Positions 1 through 6,991 of a stretch of 21,912 nt of DNA are shown in pieces; the first letter of the stretch is position 1, and every line of letters starts with the position of its first letter. The notes under the pieces were generated by a model, which saw only the letters and a program-made list of their open reading frames with translations, had not been told where the DNA came from and ran no database searches. Position numbers and translations under genes: made by a program. Origin of the DNA: a virus; IMG/VR virus record IMGVR_UViG_3300025698_000657, positions 1 to 21,912 of that record, one strand, 5' to 3'.

Positions 1-90
1 GTGCTGATAATCCCATTGCGCATTGTTCTGTGTGACCGCGCTCCGGCCCAAGGCGACATTGTTGTAAGCGGTTGGCTGGATGTACTGCAT
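1..90 (-). CDS. Partial protein of unknown function, 5' end only
   Basis: The first 30 codons of a leftward gene are visible, beginning ATG at 90 and running off the left edge without a stop. A good ribosome binding site (GAGAGGAAA, about 6 bases before the ATG) supports the start. The visible residues (MQYIQPTAYNNVALGRSAVT...) are polar and show no signal peptide or membrane segment. It lies downstream of the glycosyltransferase in the same late operon, so a virion or tail-associated role is likely from context only. I do not recognise the family from so short a piece. Confidence 0.7.
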   Translation of the reverse strand, partial: MQYIQPTAYNNVALGRSAVTQNNAQWDYQH

Positions 91-142
91 GCTCAGTTTC
101 CTCTCGCTATTCGGTTAGATAATCACTGAAACTCATGTGTGA

Positions 143-748
143 TCAAAGCTCCCGGCACCCGGCACATCTTGGCCCCGCCGCCAAGTCTGGAGTCGTATCC
201 ATATCAATTGACTGGTATTTGTGGATGATGTACGCATCAACTGACGGCCATTCATGAAACCTGTCTGATACTGCACTTTGCGGCAGCATGGCTACTTCTG
301 ACGAAAGGGCCGACCAAGTGGATGCAATGTTGTAATGCCGTTTGCGCGGATAACGCTTTCCCAGGCACAGCTTAAGCGCTTTCTTCCAGACTTGTTCTCC
401 AATCGGAGATCCCGCAAAACAGAAATATGGAGTTCCCGTGTCTGACGAAACAAACGCGCCGTGATCCAACAGCGTGTCGAACGGTCGAAGAGGAATAGTG
501 TCGGCGTCCACGTAGAACCCGCCGAACGTCATCAGCATCCAGTAACGCACAACGTCAGCCAGAAGACGAGACGGCAGGTCAACATCGAGAAGGCCCCCCC
601 AGCCGTCAGCGGAAAAACCTTTAGGCACTTCGTTATATACGCGAACATCATACGACGGCATGATGGACTGATAACGCTTGGCCGTCTCGTTTACGTCAGT
701 CGCGCCATCGCCCCAAAAGTCATGTAGCTGAATCAGTTTCGGTATCAT
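143..748 (-). CDS. Glycosyltransferase with DXD motif (GT32/Gly_transf_sug-like)
   Basis: A 201-residue cytosolic-type protein. The N-terminus IPKLIQLHDFWG matches the usual opening of the sugar-transferase family containing the DXD motif (OCH1/capsular-polysaccharide type). Residues about 61-84 carry the family signature: a DVVRYWML helix, then GGFYVDADT, in which D81-A-D83 is the DXD motif expected to bind the divalent metal and nucleotide sugar. There is no signal peptide or membrane helix. The start ATG at 748 is preceded by AGGGGGG. The protein is short for the family, so it is probably a minimal catalytic domain. It follows the 592-residue adhesin by 17 bases in the late operon. It may glycosylate a virion protein or modify host surface sugar; the acceptor cannot be read from sequence. 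The fold call is firm, the substrate unknown. Confidence 0.85.
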   Translation of the reverse strand: MIPKLIQLHDFWGDGATDVNETAKRYQSIMPSYDVRVYNEVPKGFSADGWGGLLDVDLPSRLLADVVRYWMLMTFGGFYVDADTIPLRPFDTLLDHGAFVSSDTGTPYFCFAGSPIGEQVWKKALKLCLGKRYPRKRHYNIASTWSALSSEVAMLPQSAVSDRFHEWPSVDAYIIHKYQSIDMDTTPDLAAGPRCAGCREL

Positions 749-765
749 GATCGCCCCCCTTAATG

Positions 766-2544
766 CTAGAAGTCCCAGTCCAACAGTGCAAATCGTTGTC
801 CGTCAAGTTTGAAGCCTTGCGTATAGGAATACGACTGGATGCCAAAGTCTTGATACGTGGCGATTCCGCTAATTTGACCACTCGACATGGCGTCGTGGCC
901 AATCCAGTCAAAGACTATATTTGTATTGCTGCCCATGGCCGTTTCCTGTACGCTTCCAAAAGTATCCTTAGCCGGCAGAGACTCACCAAAAGTGCCATAC
1001 GATTTACCTTCGCCCGTAGAGTGATCTATTGGCTTAACGAAGAGTCTGGCCGTCTTCGTTATTCCCGCTGACACAGCGCCGTTCAAAGTGAATTTTGCTT
1101 GACCGGCCGCATGGTGGACGCCCCATAGGGCGGCTTCGCCGCCACAGGTTTCCGATAAGCATCCGACAAAGTTACACTCGTACCACCGCCCGTAGCAGCC
1201 ATAAAAAGATGGAGAAATCGCGTACATTGCCGTATCTAGATTAGCGTAAGCGCTTCCCCAAGTTGCTTCGTGTAAAACCGGATAGCAGTCGTTCTCCTCG
1301 TCATATTCCCCAAGGCTTACGTCTGAACTGCTTGCTCCCAAATCGTTGGTGCCGCGTTCGCTATCCGTGCTCAAGTTGCAGAATGTCGTTGCCATGGCGT
1401 CGACCAGCGTTGCCAGCGCTGAGATATTCGCCGTCCCGTTCGCATACGTTGACGCCAGCATGTCGGGAACAGCCGCGCCACCCGTGTACGTTCCGTCAAG
1501 ATACTCCGGGGCAACCTCGTTCACGTACGCGATTAAGTCGGCAATTTCGTACTCGTAGATATTCCAATCCGTACAGATCAACCTGTCTACTTCAGTCGGG
1601 TTCCCTGCGTCCCACGTACCCGTTATGCTGACGGCTACCTGCCGTTTATAGATCGCGTCCACGAGGCCCTGGTACGTTGTTTCCTCGTTATAAATCTCAG
1701 CAGTGTCAGACCCAGCCGCTTCACCGTCCCGGTTGGCGGTTACTCGCAACTGTTCTCGTTCCTCTTCGCTCGTGATCTTGACGGACCCGGTCCAAACGCC
1801 GTCGACCCAGTTGGCCGCCGGATCTATCGCCGTCCCGTCAGACATCTTTAGAGAGGAGAACGACACCCAGGCCTCGCCGTCATAACCGGCCACGGACAGC
1901 GTCGTAGGCGTCCCGTCATAGGTAGTATCGGTTGTGCCGTCAGACTTCTTGGCAGTCAGCGTCAGGTCGAACGCTTCATCTACCTCAACACTGGCCGGCA
2001 GAGCAACAACGATTTCGGCCGTCTCAAGGATGTCGGCGGTATCGCTACCTGACGTTACCACTCCGTCGACAATCTCTACGGCAACCGTAAGCGTCTCGCC
2101 ATTGTTGGCGGCCGTCACGTCCAGATCGAAGTCGTACGATTTACTCGCCCCGCTCGTGGCACTTATGAATACCCACCACGTAGTAGACCAAATGGCAGAT
2201 CCCGCAGCCTTAACCTCGTGAGAAAACGTGAGCTTGAATTCAAAACTGCGCCAATCAGTTGACGGAGCGCCATCGAGCGTAAACGCCAGCGCAAGATTTG
2301 CGCCTGTCACGGTACTCACCGGATCATCGTCCAGCGTCACAACAACGGCGTAAACGCCAGTGCCGGGCATCTCCTCATCAAACCCCGGAGGGATTGGGGG
2401 CTCGGTATCGCCGATCGGCGGAGGCTCGGGCCAAGTTTCTGGCCAGCCGCCGCCCGTCTCGTCAAAGCCGCCACCGCCGCCGCCAATGCCAATGTTGGCA
2501 TCGGTTATCGCCTTGGCCGTATATGCGTATCCGTAGTGTCCCAT
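766..2544 (-). CDS. Probable tail/virion adhesin with Gly/Pro-rich linker and Ig-like region
   Basis: A 592-residue protein with no family I can name. The N-terminal 60 residues contain a run of six glycines (about 21-26) followed by a proline-rich linker (PEPPPIGD, EPPIPPG), which looks like a flexible arm joining an anchoring segment to the body. Residues about 64-285 are beta-rich, with repeated V/T alternation (TLDDDPVSTVTGANLALAFTL; ALPASVEVDEAFDLTLTAKKSDG) like phage Ig-like folds. The C-terminal 300 residues hold a cysteine-rich patch (FYGCYGRWYECNFVGCLSETC) unusual for a cytoplasmic protein, and end in an aromatic sequence. The ATG at 2544 has only a weak Shine-Dalgarno and lies just past the stop of the preceding gene, suggesting coupled translation. 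Position after the nozzle-like gene suggests a tail fibre or receptor-binding protein; this is inference. Confidence 0.75.
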   Translation of the reverse strand: MGHYGYAYTAKAITDANIGIGGGGGGFDETGGGWPETWPEPPPIGDTEPPIPPGFDEEMPGTGVYAVVVTLDDDPVSTVTGANLALAFTLDGAPSTDWRSFEFKLTFSHEVKAAGSAIWSTTWWVFISATSGASKSYDFDLDVTAANNGETLTVAVEIVDGVVTSGSDTADILETAEIVVALPASVEVDEAFDLTLTAKKSDGTTDTTYDGTPTTLSVAGYDGEAWVSFSSLKMSDGTAIDPAANWVDGVWTGSVKITSEEEREQLRVTANRDGEAAGSDTAEIYNEETTYQGLVDAIYKRQVAVSITGTWDAGNPTEVDRLICTDWNIYEYEIADLIAYVNEVAPEYLDGTYTGGAAVPDMLASTYANGTANISALATLVDAMATTFCNLSTDSERGTNDLGASSSDVSLGEYDEENDCYPVLHEATWGSAYANLDTAMYAISPSFYGCYGRWYECNFVGCLSETCGGEAALWGVHHAAGQAKFTLNGAVSAGITKTARLFVKPIDHSTGEGKSYGTFGESLPAKDTFGSVQETAMGSNTNIVFDWIGHDAMSSGQISGIATYQDFGIQSYSYTQGFKLDGQRFALLDWDF

Positions 2545-2547
2545 GGG

Positions 2548-2775
2548 TCAGCTCGTTGTTACCGGGTTGAAGTCACAGGCCGTGATATCACCATCGTTCG
2601 CGTACAACGTGTTTGCTCCGCCGCTGCGAAGCTGAAAGATCCCGCCGGCCGGGTATCCGACATTGCCGTCCGCCGGAACGGACCCGCCCCAGTCAATCCC
2701 CTTCAGCGCCTCGGCAATAAGCCGAAAGGCCTGCCGGACATCGGGGTCGACTGTGTTGGGTATCCTCAATCTCAT
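2548..2775 (-). CDS. Small virion-module protein, paralogue of the gene at 5141-5362
   Basis: A 75-residue protein. Its start overlaps the stop of the nozzle-like gene (ATGA). The C-terminal 40 residues, from GYPAGGIFQLRSGG to ANDGDITACDFNPV, align with the end of the 73-residue protein at 5141-5362 (GYECGCLFMHTDGG to VNEGSVTSCDFNAI), so the two are paralogues or share a module. The pattern G-[YF]-x-x-G-x-[IL]-F ... LYxNxGxxTxCDFN resembles short beta-strand modules seen in many phage structural gene clusters. The N-terminal half (DPDVRQAFRLIAEALKGID) is predicted helical. Role unknown; a minor virion or tail-tip component is likely from context. Confidence 0.75.
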   Translation of the reverse strand: MRLRIPNTVDPDVRQAFRLIAEALKGIDWGGSVPADGNVGYPAGGIFQLRSGGANTLYANDGDITACDFNPVTTS

Positions 2776-5126
2776 GACGGCAGCCTTATCTTTCCGCCCC
2801 GCTTACGCTGGGCCGTGATTGTTTCGGCTGCCCACTTACGCACGCCGTCGCCCTCAATCTTGAGAGCAAAGGCTTGCCCCCGCGCCGGGGGCCTTGCTGT
2901 CAGGTTGATCCCCTCATGCCAGGTTCCGGTCCCGGTTACGTCTCCCGTACGAACGCCGTGGAACGTCCGGGCTGGAACGAGACTCCACGTCACATCGCCG
3001 CTTTGGTCTGCCAAGATAGCATTGATTTCGGTTATCGTTCCCTCGTATCCGTCCGGAGCCAGCGGGATCGGGCCGTAAAGAACGTAAGAGGCAACGCTTG
3101 ACCCGTCGTCGTTCTCGGCGTCCTCGTGGTAGTACCGGAGGTATCCGTCCCGGCAACCGAGGATAACATCTGATCCGCTTACGGACGCCGATTGATAGGT
3201 GCAAATGGCACACGGGTCATGGTCGGCCTGCAACGTAACAGGCCAGAAGGTTTTCGACGTCCAGTCAAACCACCAATGCACAGTGCCGGCGCTCTCGTCA
3301 TCCTGAGTCACATAGATATGAACGCCACCATGGATAGCATCGAACTGCATAGTCACAATCTTATCTCTCAGCCCGGACCCTCGGAGATCACCGGGCAAGA
3401 CTTCCACCGATAACGCTTCAGGAAAAGCGGCTCCGGCCGCTGGAACCCCATAGAGTCCGTCAACAGCCAGAAACAAGAGAATTCCTTCCGGCGTCACGCA
3501 CCAAGCGTCACGGCCAACTATGCCAACGGACCCGCTCAGAACGCTCAACGATCCGCCGAACGCGGGATCTCCGCGCATCCGCCACATGGAATTTTCGCAG
3601 CCGAAGATCAAGTAATCGTCCGTATGTGGTATCATGGCCACGATCGGCTCCCCCGGAACGCCTGCATCGCTCGATGTACCGGCCACGGCTCGCTGTGCGT
3701 CCGTCTCCGCGTAATCCCAGTCGGCCGGATCGTTCTGCCGGCTCATGTACCACACGTGCGCAGCCAAGTCCGCTCCGCCCAGCACGAGGCGTCCACGATA
3801 ACGACAACAAACGGGATTCCCAACGGGAACTATGCCAGCTGTCGCAGTCAGGATGCTCAAGGTCCCGCCCAATGGATCGTAGGATTTCAAGCCACGCTCG
3901 ATACTGTATCCGCATGTGCCTGCCCCGCCAGCCGTTGATGTAAGGGTCAGCTTGGTCTCGGCAACAGACGCTATTTCGTATGTGCCATCCACTACATCGC
4001 CGGTCGCATCCGATATCGCAACGACATCCGAGGCCGCATCAATGCCGTAGACGGTCCAATCGGACACGCCAGCAACCGTCAATTCCAAGCCGTCTGCGCT
4101 TATGACACCATCCACTATGCCTGACACCCGTTTATCCCCATAGTCCGCTATGTAGAGTTTCTGCCCTGCCTGGGCAGCGCTCAGAGGAACATCGTCCCTT
4201 ACCGTTAAATCAGATGTCACCTCGTCTAGTTTTCCGCTGAACGCTTCCCGGTAGAGTGAGCCCCCGGCGGACCCCACCAACAGCGCTCGACTCCCCTCGA
4301 TAGAGCCCGCAGAATACTGCACGCGAAAAATGTTTGCCAAGCAGACGCCGTTATCCTGCGTACAGTTGAGTCCAAATCCCATGCGCGTACCCGTATGTGC
4401 GTCGACAGTCTGACTCACGAGCTCGGCCCCACGCCAGTAGCACGTCACATCATCCCCGCTGACTACTACCGTAAACCAACCCGCAATAGCTGACCCATCG
4501 TCTCCGGGCGTGAACGCGTACGCCGTAGAGACCTCCCCGTCATAAGACGTCAGAGTCCCGGTAAACGTCCCGTCGCCGTCTTCCATGACCAGCTCTGCCA
4601 CGATACCATCGGTCAAAATAGCCGGGGTAGTGTCGTGCAAGCGAGCGTAGAGCCGATACTTGCCATGAAAGGCGGCCTTCCAGGGAGTAATGAACATCTC
4701 CACAGCGTATGCCTCGCCGACATCGATCGGCAGCACTCCCCGAACCACGGCAGCCTCTTCCACATCATCGCTCACAGCCGAAGACAAAGAAGCGAGCAAC
4801 CCCGGCTCCGCTTCTGCCCAGCTGGCCAGTGACCATACGCTGCCAAGCTCCGGCTCGTCAAACTCGTCTATCCAAGACGCATACCCGTCATCAAGGACTA
4901 GGTTCATCTTGGCCAGCATACGCACAGGACTGCCGGAGCCCATGATATCATCATGAGACTTCAGCAGGCCGGGGCGGCTGCCGCCACGTTCGCGCCTCTC
5001 GATAGAATCGAAAGGACGCACGTTCATGCAGTCCATGGAGGCGTAAGGGGGCTGCTGCCGGTACGAAGCCCGACGATTCAGCCCCCCCAAGGGAAACCCC
5101 AATCTGATTGGTTCCGCCTTACCCAT
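2772..5126 (-). CDS. Tail nozzle / packaged-DNA stabilization-type protein with a lectin-like insertion
   Basis: A 784-residue protein. The N-terminus GGLNRRASYRQQPPYAS, then MNVRPF and the ERRERGGSRPG segment (about residues 14-52), is the opening typical of podovirus stabilization/nozzle proteins (P22 gp10-like). Residues about 440-600 show the matching body: RGRLVLGG, WYMSRQNDPADWD, PIVAMIPHTDDYLIFGCENSMWRM, GIVGRDAW and ILLFLAVDGLYG, a beta-propeller-like series. Between these, residues about 83-275 (starting WIDEFDEPELGSVW and ending with FRVQYSAG) look like a concanavalin/LamG-type insertion. The start ATG at 5126 has a strong site (AGGAGAG). It lies downstream of the head-tail adaptor gene and would bind it in the virion. 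Family assignment is by recognisable pattern; the insertion is inference from the DEF-D-x-x-x-L-G-S-x-W start. Confidence 0.8.
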   Translation of the reverse strand: MGKAEPIRLGFPLGGLNRRASYRQQPPYASMDCMNVRPFDSIERRERGGSRPGLLKSHDDIMGSGSPVRMLAKMNLVLDDGYASWIDEFDEPELGSVWSLASWAEAEPGLLASLSSAVSDDVEEAAVVRGVLPIDVGEAYAVEMFITPWKAAFHGKYRLYARLHDTTPAILTDGIVAELVMEDGDGTFTGTLTSYDGEVSTAYAFTPGDDGSAIAGWFTVVVSGDDVTCYWRGAELVSQTVDAHTGTRMGFGLNCTQDNGVCLANIFRVQYSAGSIEGSRALLVGSAGGSLYREAFSGKLDEVTSDLTVRDDVPLSAAQAGQKLYIADYGDKRVSGIVDGVISADGLELTVAGVSDWTVYGIDAASDVVAISDATGDVVDGTYEIASVAETKLTLTSTAGGAGTCGYSIERGLKSYDPLGGTLSILTATAGIVPVGNPVCCRYRGRLVLGGADLAAHVWYMSRQNDPADWDYAETDAQRAVAGTSSDAGVPGEPIVAMIPHTDDYLIFGCENSMWRMRGDPAFGGSLSVLSGSVGIVGRDAWCVTPEGILLFLAVDGLYGVPAAGAAFPEALSVEVLPGDLRGSGLRDKIVTMQFDAIHGGVHIYVTQDDESAGTVHWWFDWTSKTFWPVTLQADHDPCAICTYQSASVSGSDVILGCRDGYLRYYHEDAENDDGSSVASYVLYGPIPLAPDGYEGTITEINAILADQSGDVTWSLVPARTFHGVRTGDVTGTGTWHEGINLTARPPARGQAFALKIEGDGVRKWAAETITAQRKRGGKIRLPS

Positions 5127-5140
5127 TTTGCCTTTCTCTC

Positions 5141-5362
5141 CTACGCAACCGTGATTGCGTTGAAATCACACGAAGTTACGGACCCTTCGTTCACGTACAG
5201 GGCGGTTCCGTTCCCGCCATCTGTGTGCATGAACAGGCACCCGCACTCATACCCAGCCGTTGCGTCGGTCGGGACCGTGATCCCGTGCGCCCGGAGAAGC
5301 CCAGTGACTTCGTCGGCCTGCGGAGGCTGGACTTTCAGTAAACTTGCGATTCTGCTCAGCAT
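5141..5362 (-). CDS. Small virion-module protein, paralogue of the gene at 2548-2775
   Basis: A 73-residue protein. I place the start at ATG 5362, not further upstream, because upstream starts would lie wholly inside the 58-codon gene at 5364-5540, and because GGAGG stands 9 bases before this ATG. The C-terminal 40 residues share with the protein at 2548-2775 the pattern GY-x-x-G-x-[IL]-F, G-x-ALYVNEG and T-S-CDFNAI. The N-terminus is helical (MLSRIASLLKVQPPQADEVTGLLRAHG). The two paralogues sit on either side of the nozzle-like gene. Function unknown, probably a minor structural component. Confidence 0.75.
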   Translation of the reverse strand: MLSRIASLLKVQPPQADEVTGLLRAHGITVPTDATAGYECGCLFMHTDGGNGTALYVNEGSVTSCDFNAITVA

Positions 5363-5363
5363 C

Positions 5364-5540
5364 TCAACTGTCCTCCCATTCTTGGACAGCGCCGTTGATT
5401 TCCCTCCGCGCTGTCTTGATGTCATCTTCCGTTACGGTCTCGCCATTTTCAACCCGCTTCGCGAGATCGGCGATCTCTACTGCCACGCCCACGCCTTCGG
5501 CGACAAGCCTGACGATCAACATTGCGGCTGCGATGTTCAT
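5364..5540 (-). CDS. 58-residue small protein of unknown function
   Basis: This short gene reads MNIAAAMLIVRLVAEGVGVA at its N-terminus and ends GAVQEWEDS followed by TGA. It fills the gap between the lipoprotein and the 73-residue protein exactly: its ATG overlaps the lipoprotein stop (ATGA), its own stop lies one base before the next ATG, and AGGAGAG stands 8-9 bases before its start. The first 25 residues are moderately hydrophobic; the rest is a charged helix with a TVTEDDIKTARREI segment. Similar small helical proteins occur near lysis genes in phages, but I cannot assign a family. The tight spacing argues strongly that it is translated. Confidence 0.75.
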   Translation of the reverse strand: MNIAAAMLIVRLVAEGVGVAVEIADLAKRVENGETVTEDDIKTARREINGAVQEWEDS

Positions 5541-5884
5541 GGGGCTCTCTCCTGTACTTGCGTCTTCAGTGCTATCAGTTCATCGAGAGCCCGAAATACT
5601 GCTCTGGCGATATGCGGCCGAGCTTCGCCGGCCAGTACTGCGGCCTCCCACTCCTTAAGGTAGTCGTCTACCTGATGGATTCCAGCTGAAACGATCGCGA
5701 CCTCTTCGTTGCTGAAGAGCTTGGCTGCCTTCAGGGACGCGAGGCCCCGGACAACCGAAGAGAAAGACTTCTGCGCTGCAAACAGCTGCGCTTTCGGGTC
5801 ATTCTGAATGACCCTGCACCCGGCAGCCACCATTAGCCCCAGCAGAACCAACATCGTAAACATCGACCATCGAATCTGTTTCAT
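5537..5884 (-). CDS. Lipoprotein, possible outer-membrane spanin or lysis-linked protein
   Basis: A 115-residue protein. I choose ATG 5884 over the GTG at 5905 because AGGAGAG precedes it by 8 bases and because the N-terminus then forms a clean signal: MKQIRW, a hydrophobic stretch (MFTMLVLLGLMV), then AAGC as a lipobox with the lipidated Cys near residue 23. The mature part is a charged, mostly helical domain (SSVVRGLASLKAAKLFSNEEVAIVSAG). It would be exported and anchored by lipid. The upstream gene encodes a small membrane coiled-coil protein, and that pairing is the layout of two-component spanins (inner-membrane i-spanin, lipoprotein o-spanin). It is not proline-rich like classical Rz1 and no endolysin is adjacent, so the spanin role is a hypothesis. 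The lipoprotein call is firmer. Confidence 0.75.
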   Translation of the reverse strand: MKQIRWSMFTMLVLLGLMVAAGCRVIQNDPKAQLFAAQKSFSSVVRGLASLKAAKLFSNEEVAIVSAGIHQVDDYLKEWEAAVLAGEARPHIARAVFRALDELIALKTQVQERAP

Positions 5885-5901
5885 TTTGCTCACTCTCCTT
5901 T

Positions 5902-6141
5902 TCACTTTTCAAGCAACCCCAGGACCCTGCTAACCTTATCGCCGATTTCATTTATCCTCTGGTCAACGCTTCGTATCCATTCCAGCCTGTTCCGACACTC
6001 TTCGCGCATGGCGTCGAGCCGTGCCTTCAGCTCAGCGAGATTGCGCTCTTGTGCTATCACCTTGAGCGCCAGCCATCCCCACGCCGTAGCATGAATTGTG
6101 ACCAACGCCATCATATCGGAATGTGCGGCAAGGAACTTCAC
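5902..6141 (-). CDS. Small membrane protein with coiled coil (i-spanin- or holin-like candidate)
   Basis: A 79-residue protein starting GTG at 6141, with a GGGGGAGAG site about 6 bases upstream; the GTG shares a base with the TAG stop of the adaptor gene. Residues about 11-30 (MALVTIHATAWGWLALKVIA) form one membrane-spanning helix. The rest is a heptad-like, highly charged helix (LAELKARLDAMREECRNRLEWI... INEIGDKVSRVLGLL) suited to a coiled coil. A single N-terminal helix plus a coiled coil, followed by a lipoprotein gene, resembles an i-spanin/o-spanin pair. A holin-like or unrelated membrane role is also possible. ATG codons within the first helix are poorer starts because they would truncate the membrane segment. 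Confidence 0.72.
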   Translation of the reverse strand: MKFLAAHSDMMALVTIHATAWGWLALKVIAQERNLAELKARLDAMREECRNRLEWIRSVDQRINEIGDKVSRVLGLLEK

Positions 6142-6923
6142 TACCAGCTCTCCCCCTTGTAGTCGATTGGGTACGACGATCCCCAGCCCCTACGGGGGGT
6201 CCTTGAGATCATGTTATCGTTTTCGCCCATGGCACCGAAATGCTTGGCTCCCGCCTGCCGATCTCGCTTGACGGCCGCAGCCAGCAAGCGCGTAAACTCG
6301 TCCCAGTACACGCCACGCTCACCGTTCGCTCTCTGCTCTGCTATCGCCACACAACTTGACTCCAGCACCGGGGCGTACTTCATGCCGCCCAGGGGATACG
6401 GAGCAGCAGCAGTCAGCTTCCCGCTGAAGGTCTCATACTTATACGTCAAGGTATAGGCATCGTCAGGAGTAGGGTAGAACATGATTTCTTGCCGTTGCCC
6501 TGTCGTGCCCGTTCCGTCCTTGTACCGTGTGGCAGCCATCTCCGGCCGGCTATTGGTGCTATCGGCCTGAAGGCGAGCGAGGATCAGCCCCTGTCCAACC
6601 AGCGGGATAGGGTAGCAATGGACCTCGGGCTCAAACGTCAAATCACCAATCAACCGGCTGAAGTCGTCCGGTAGATCCACCTCTCCCTCGCCTGAAACTG
6701 TGACCAGGGTCGTGGTCGGCCTCATGAACGACCATTCATAGCCTGATTCGATTCCTTCAACGGCCGGGGGAAAGTAGAACTGACGGACGCCAGCCTGAAT
6801 GTACTCATCGATCTGGCTTGTCTGCGCGGTTGTCCACGCTGAAGAGTCCCGGCCGTAGCCGAGATATCCGCCAACGGTAGCACACAGGTCGTGATAAGCG
6901 ATTGACAGGGTTGACTCTGACAC
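6141..6923 (-). CDS. Head-to-tail adaptor-like protein
   Basis: A 260-residue protein beginning GTG at 6923, with AAGGAG 9 bases upstream. It carries the pattern of a widespread phage connector/adaptor family: IDEYIQAGVRQFYFPP (about 38-53), a Y-EWSFMRPT segment (about 62-70), an EVDLPDDFSRLIG segment (about 81-93), a GQRQEIMFYPTPDD segment (about 141-154), TLTYKYE, and PLGGMKY followed by a helical SSCVAIAEQRANGE. In podoviruses this protein sits between the portal ring and the tail nozzle, like P22 gp4 or T7 gp11. Its place after the capsid genes and before the nozzle-like gene agrees. The exact structural class is inferred. Confidence 0.8.
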   Translation of the reverse strand: MSESTLSIAYHDLCATVGGYLGYGRDSSAWTTAQTSQIDEYIQAGVRQFYFPPAVEGIESGYEWSFMRPTTTLVTVSGEGEVDLPDDFSRLIGDLTFEPEVHCYPIPLVGQGLILARLQADSTNSRPEMAATRYKDGTGTTGQRQEIMFYPTPDDAYTLTYKYETFSGKLTAAAPYPLGGMKYAPVLESSCVAIAEQRANGERGVYWDEFTRLLAAAVKRDRQAGAKHFGAMGENDNMISRTPRRGWGSSYPIDYKGESW

Positions 6924-6944
6924 CTTGACGGACTCCTTGAGAAA

Positions 6945-6976
6945 CCGGGGAAGGTGGGATAGTCCACCCTCCCCGG
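6945..6976 (-). terminator. Terminator-like hairpin after the decoration-like gene
   Basis: On the transcribed (minus) strand two 13-base arms pair completely, with one G-U pair, around a 6-base loop (arms 6964-6976 and 6945-6957). The stem is very GC-rich. It is followed by only TTTC, so the U-tract is weak. It sits between the decoration-like gene and the adaptor gene, where partial termination would lower expression of downstream genes relative to capsid genes. It could also protect the 3' end of the capsid mRNA. Confidence 0.6.
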
Positions 6977-6991
6977 AGTCCTGATATCAGG

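Noticed and set aside
5141-5425. Longer 94-residue version of the small protein
   Set aside because: The extra N-terminus lies within the 58-codon gene and lacks a ribosome site; ATG 5362 has GGAGG at the right distance.
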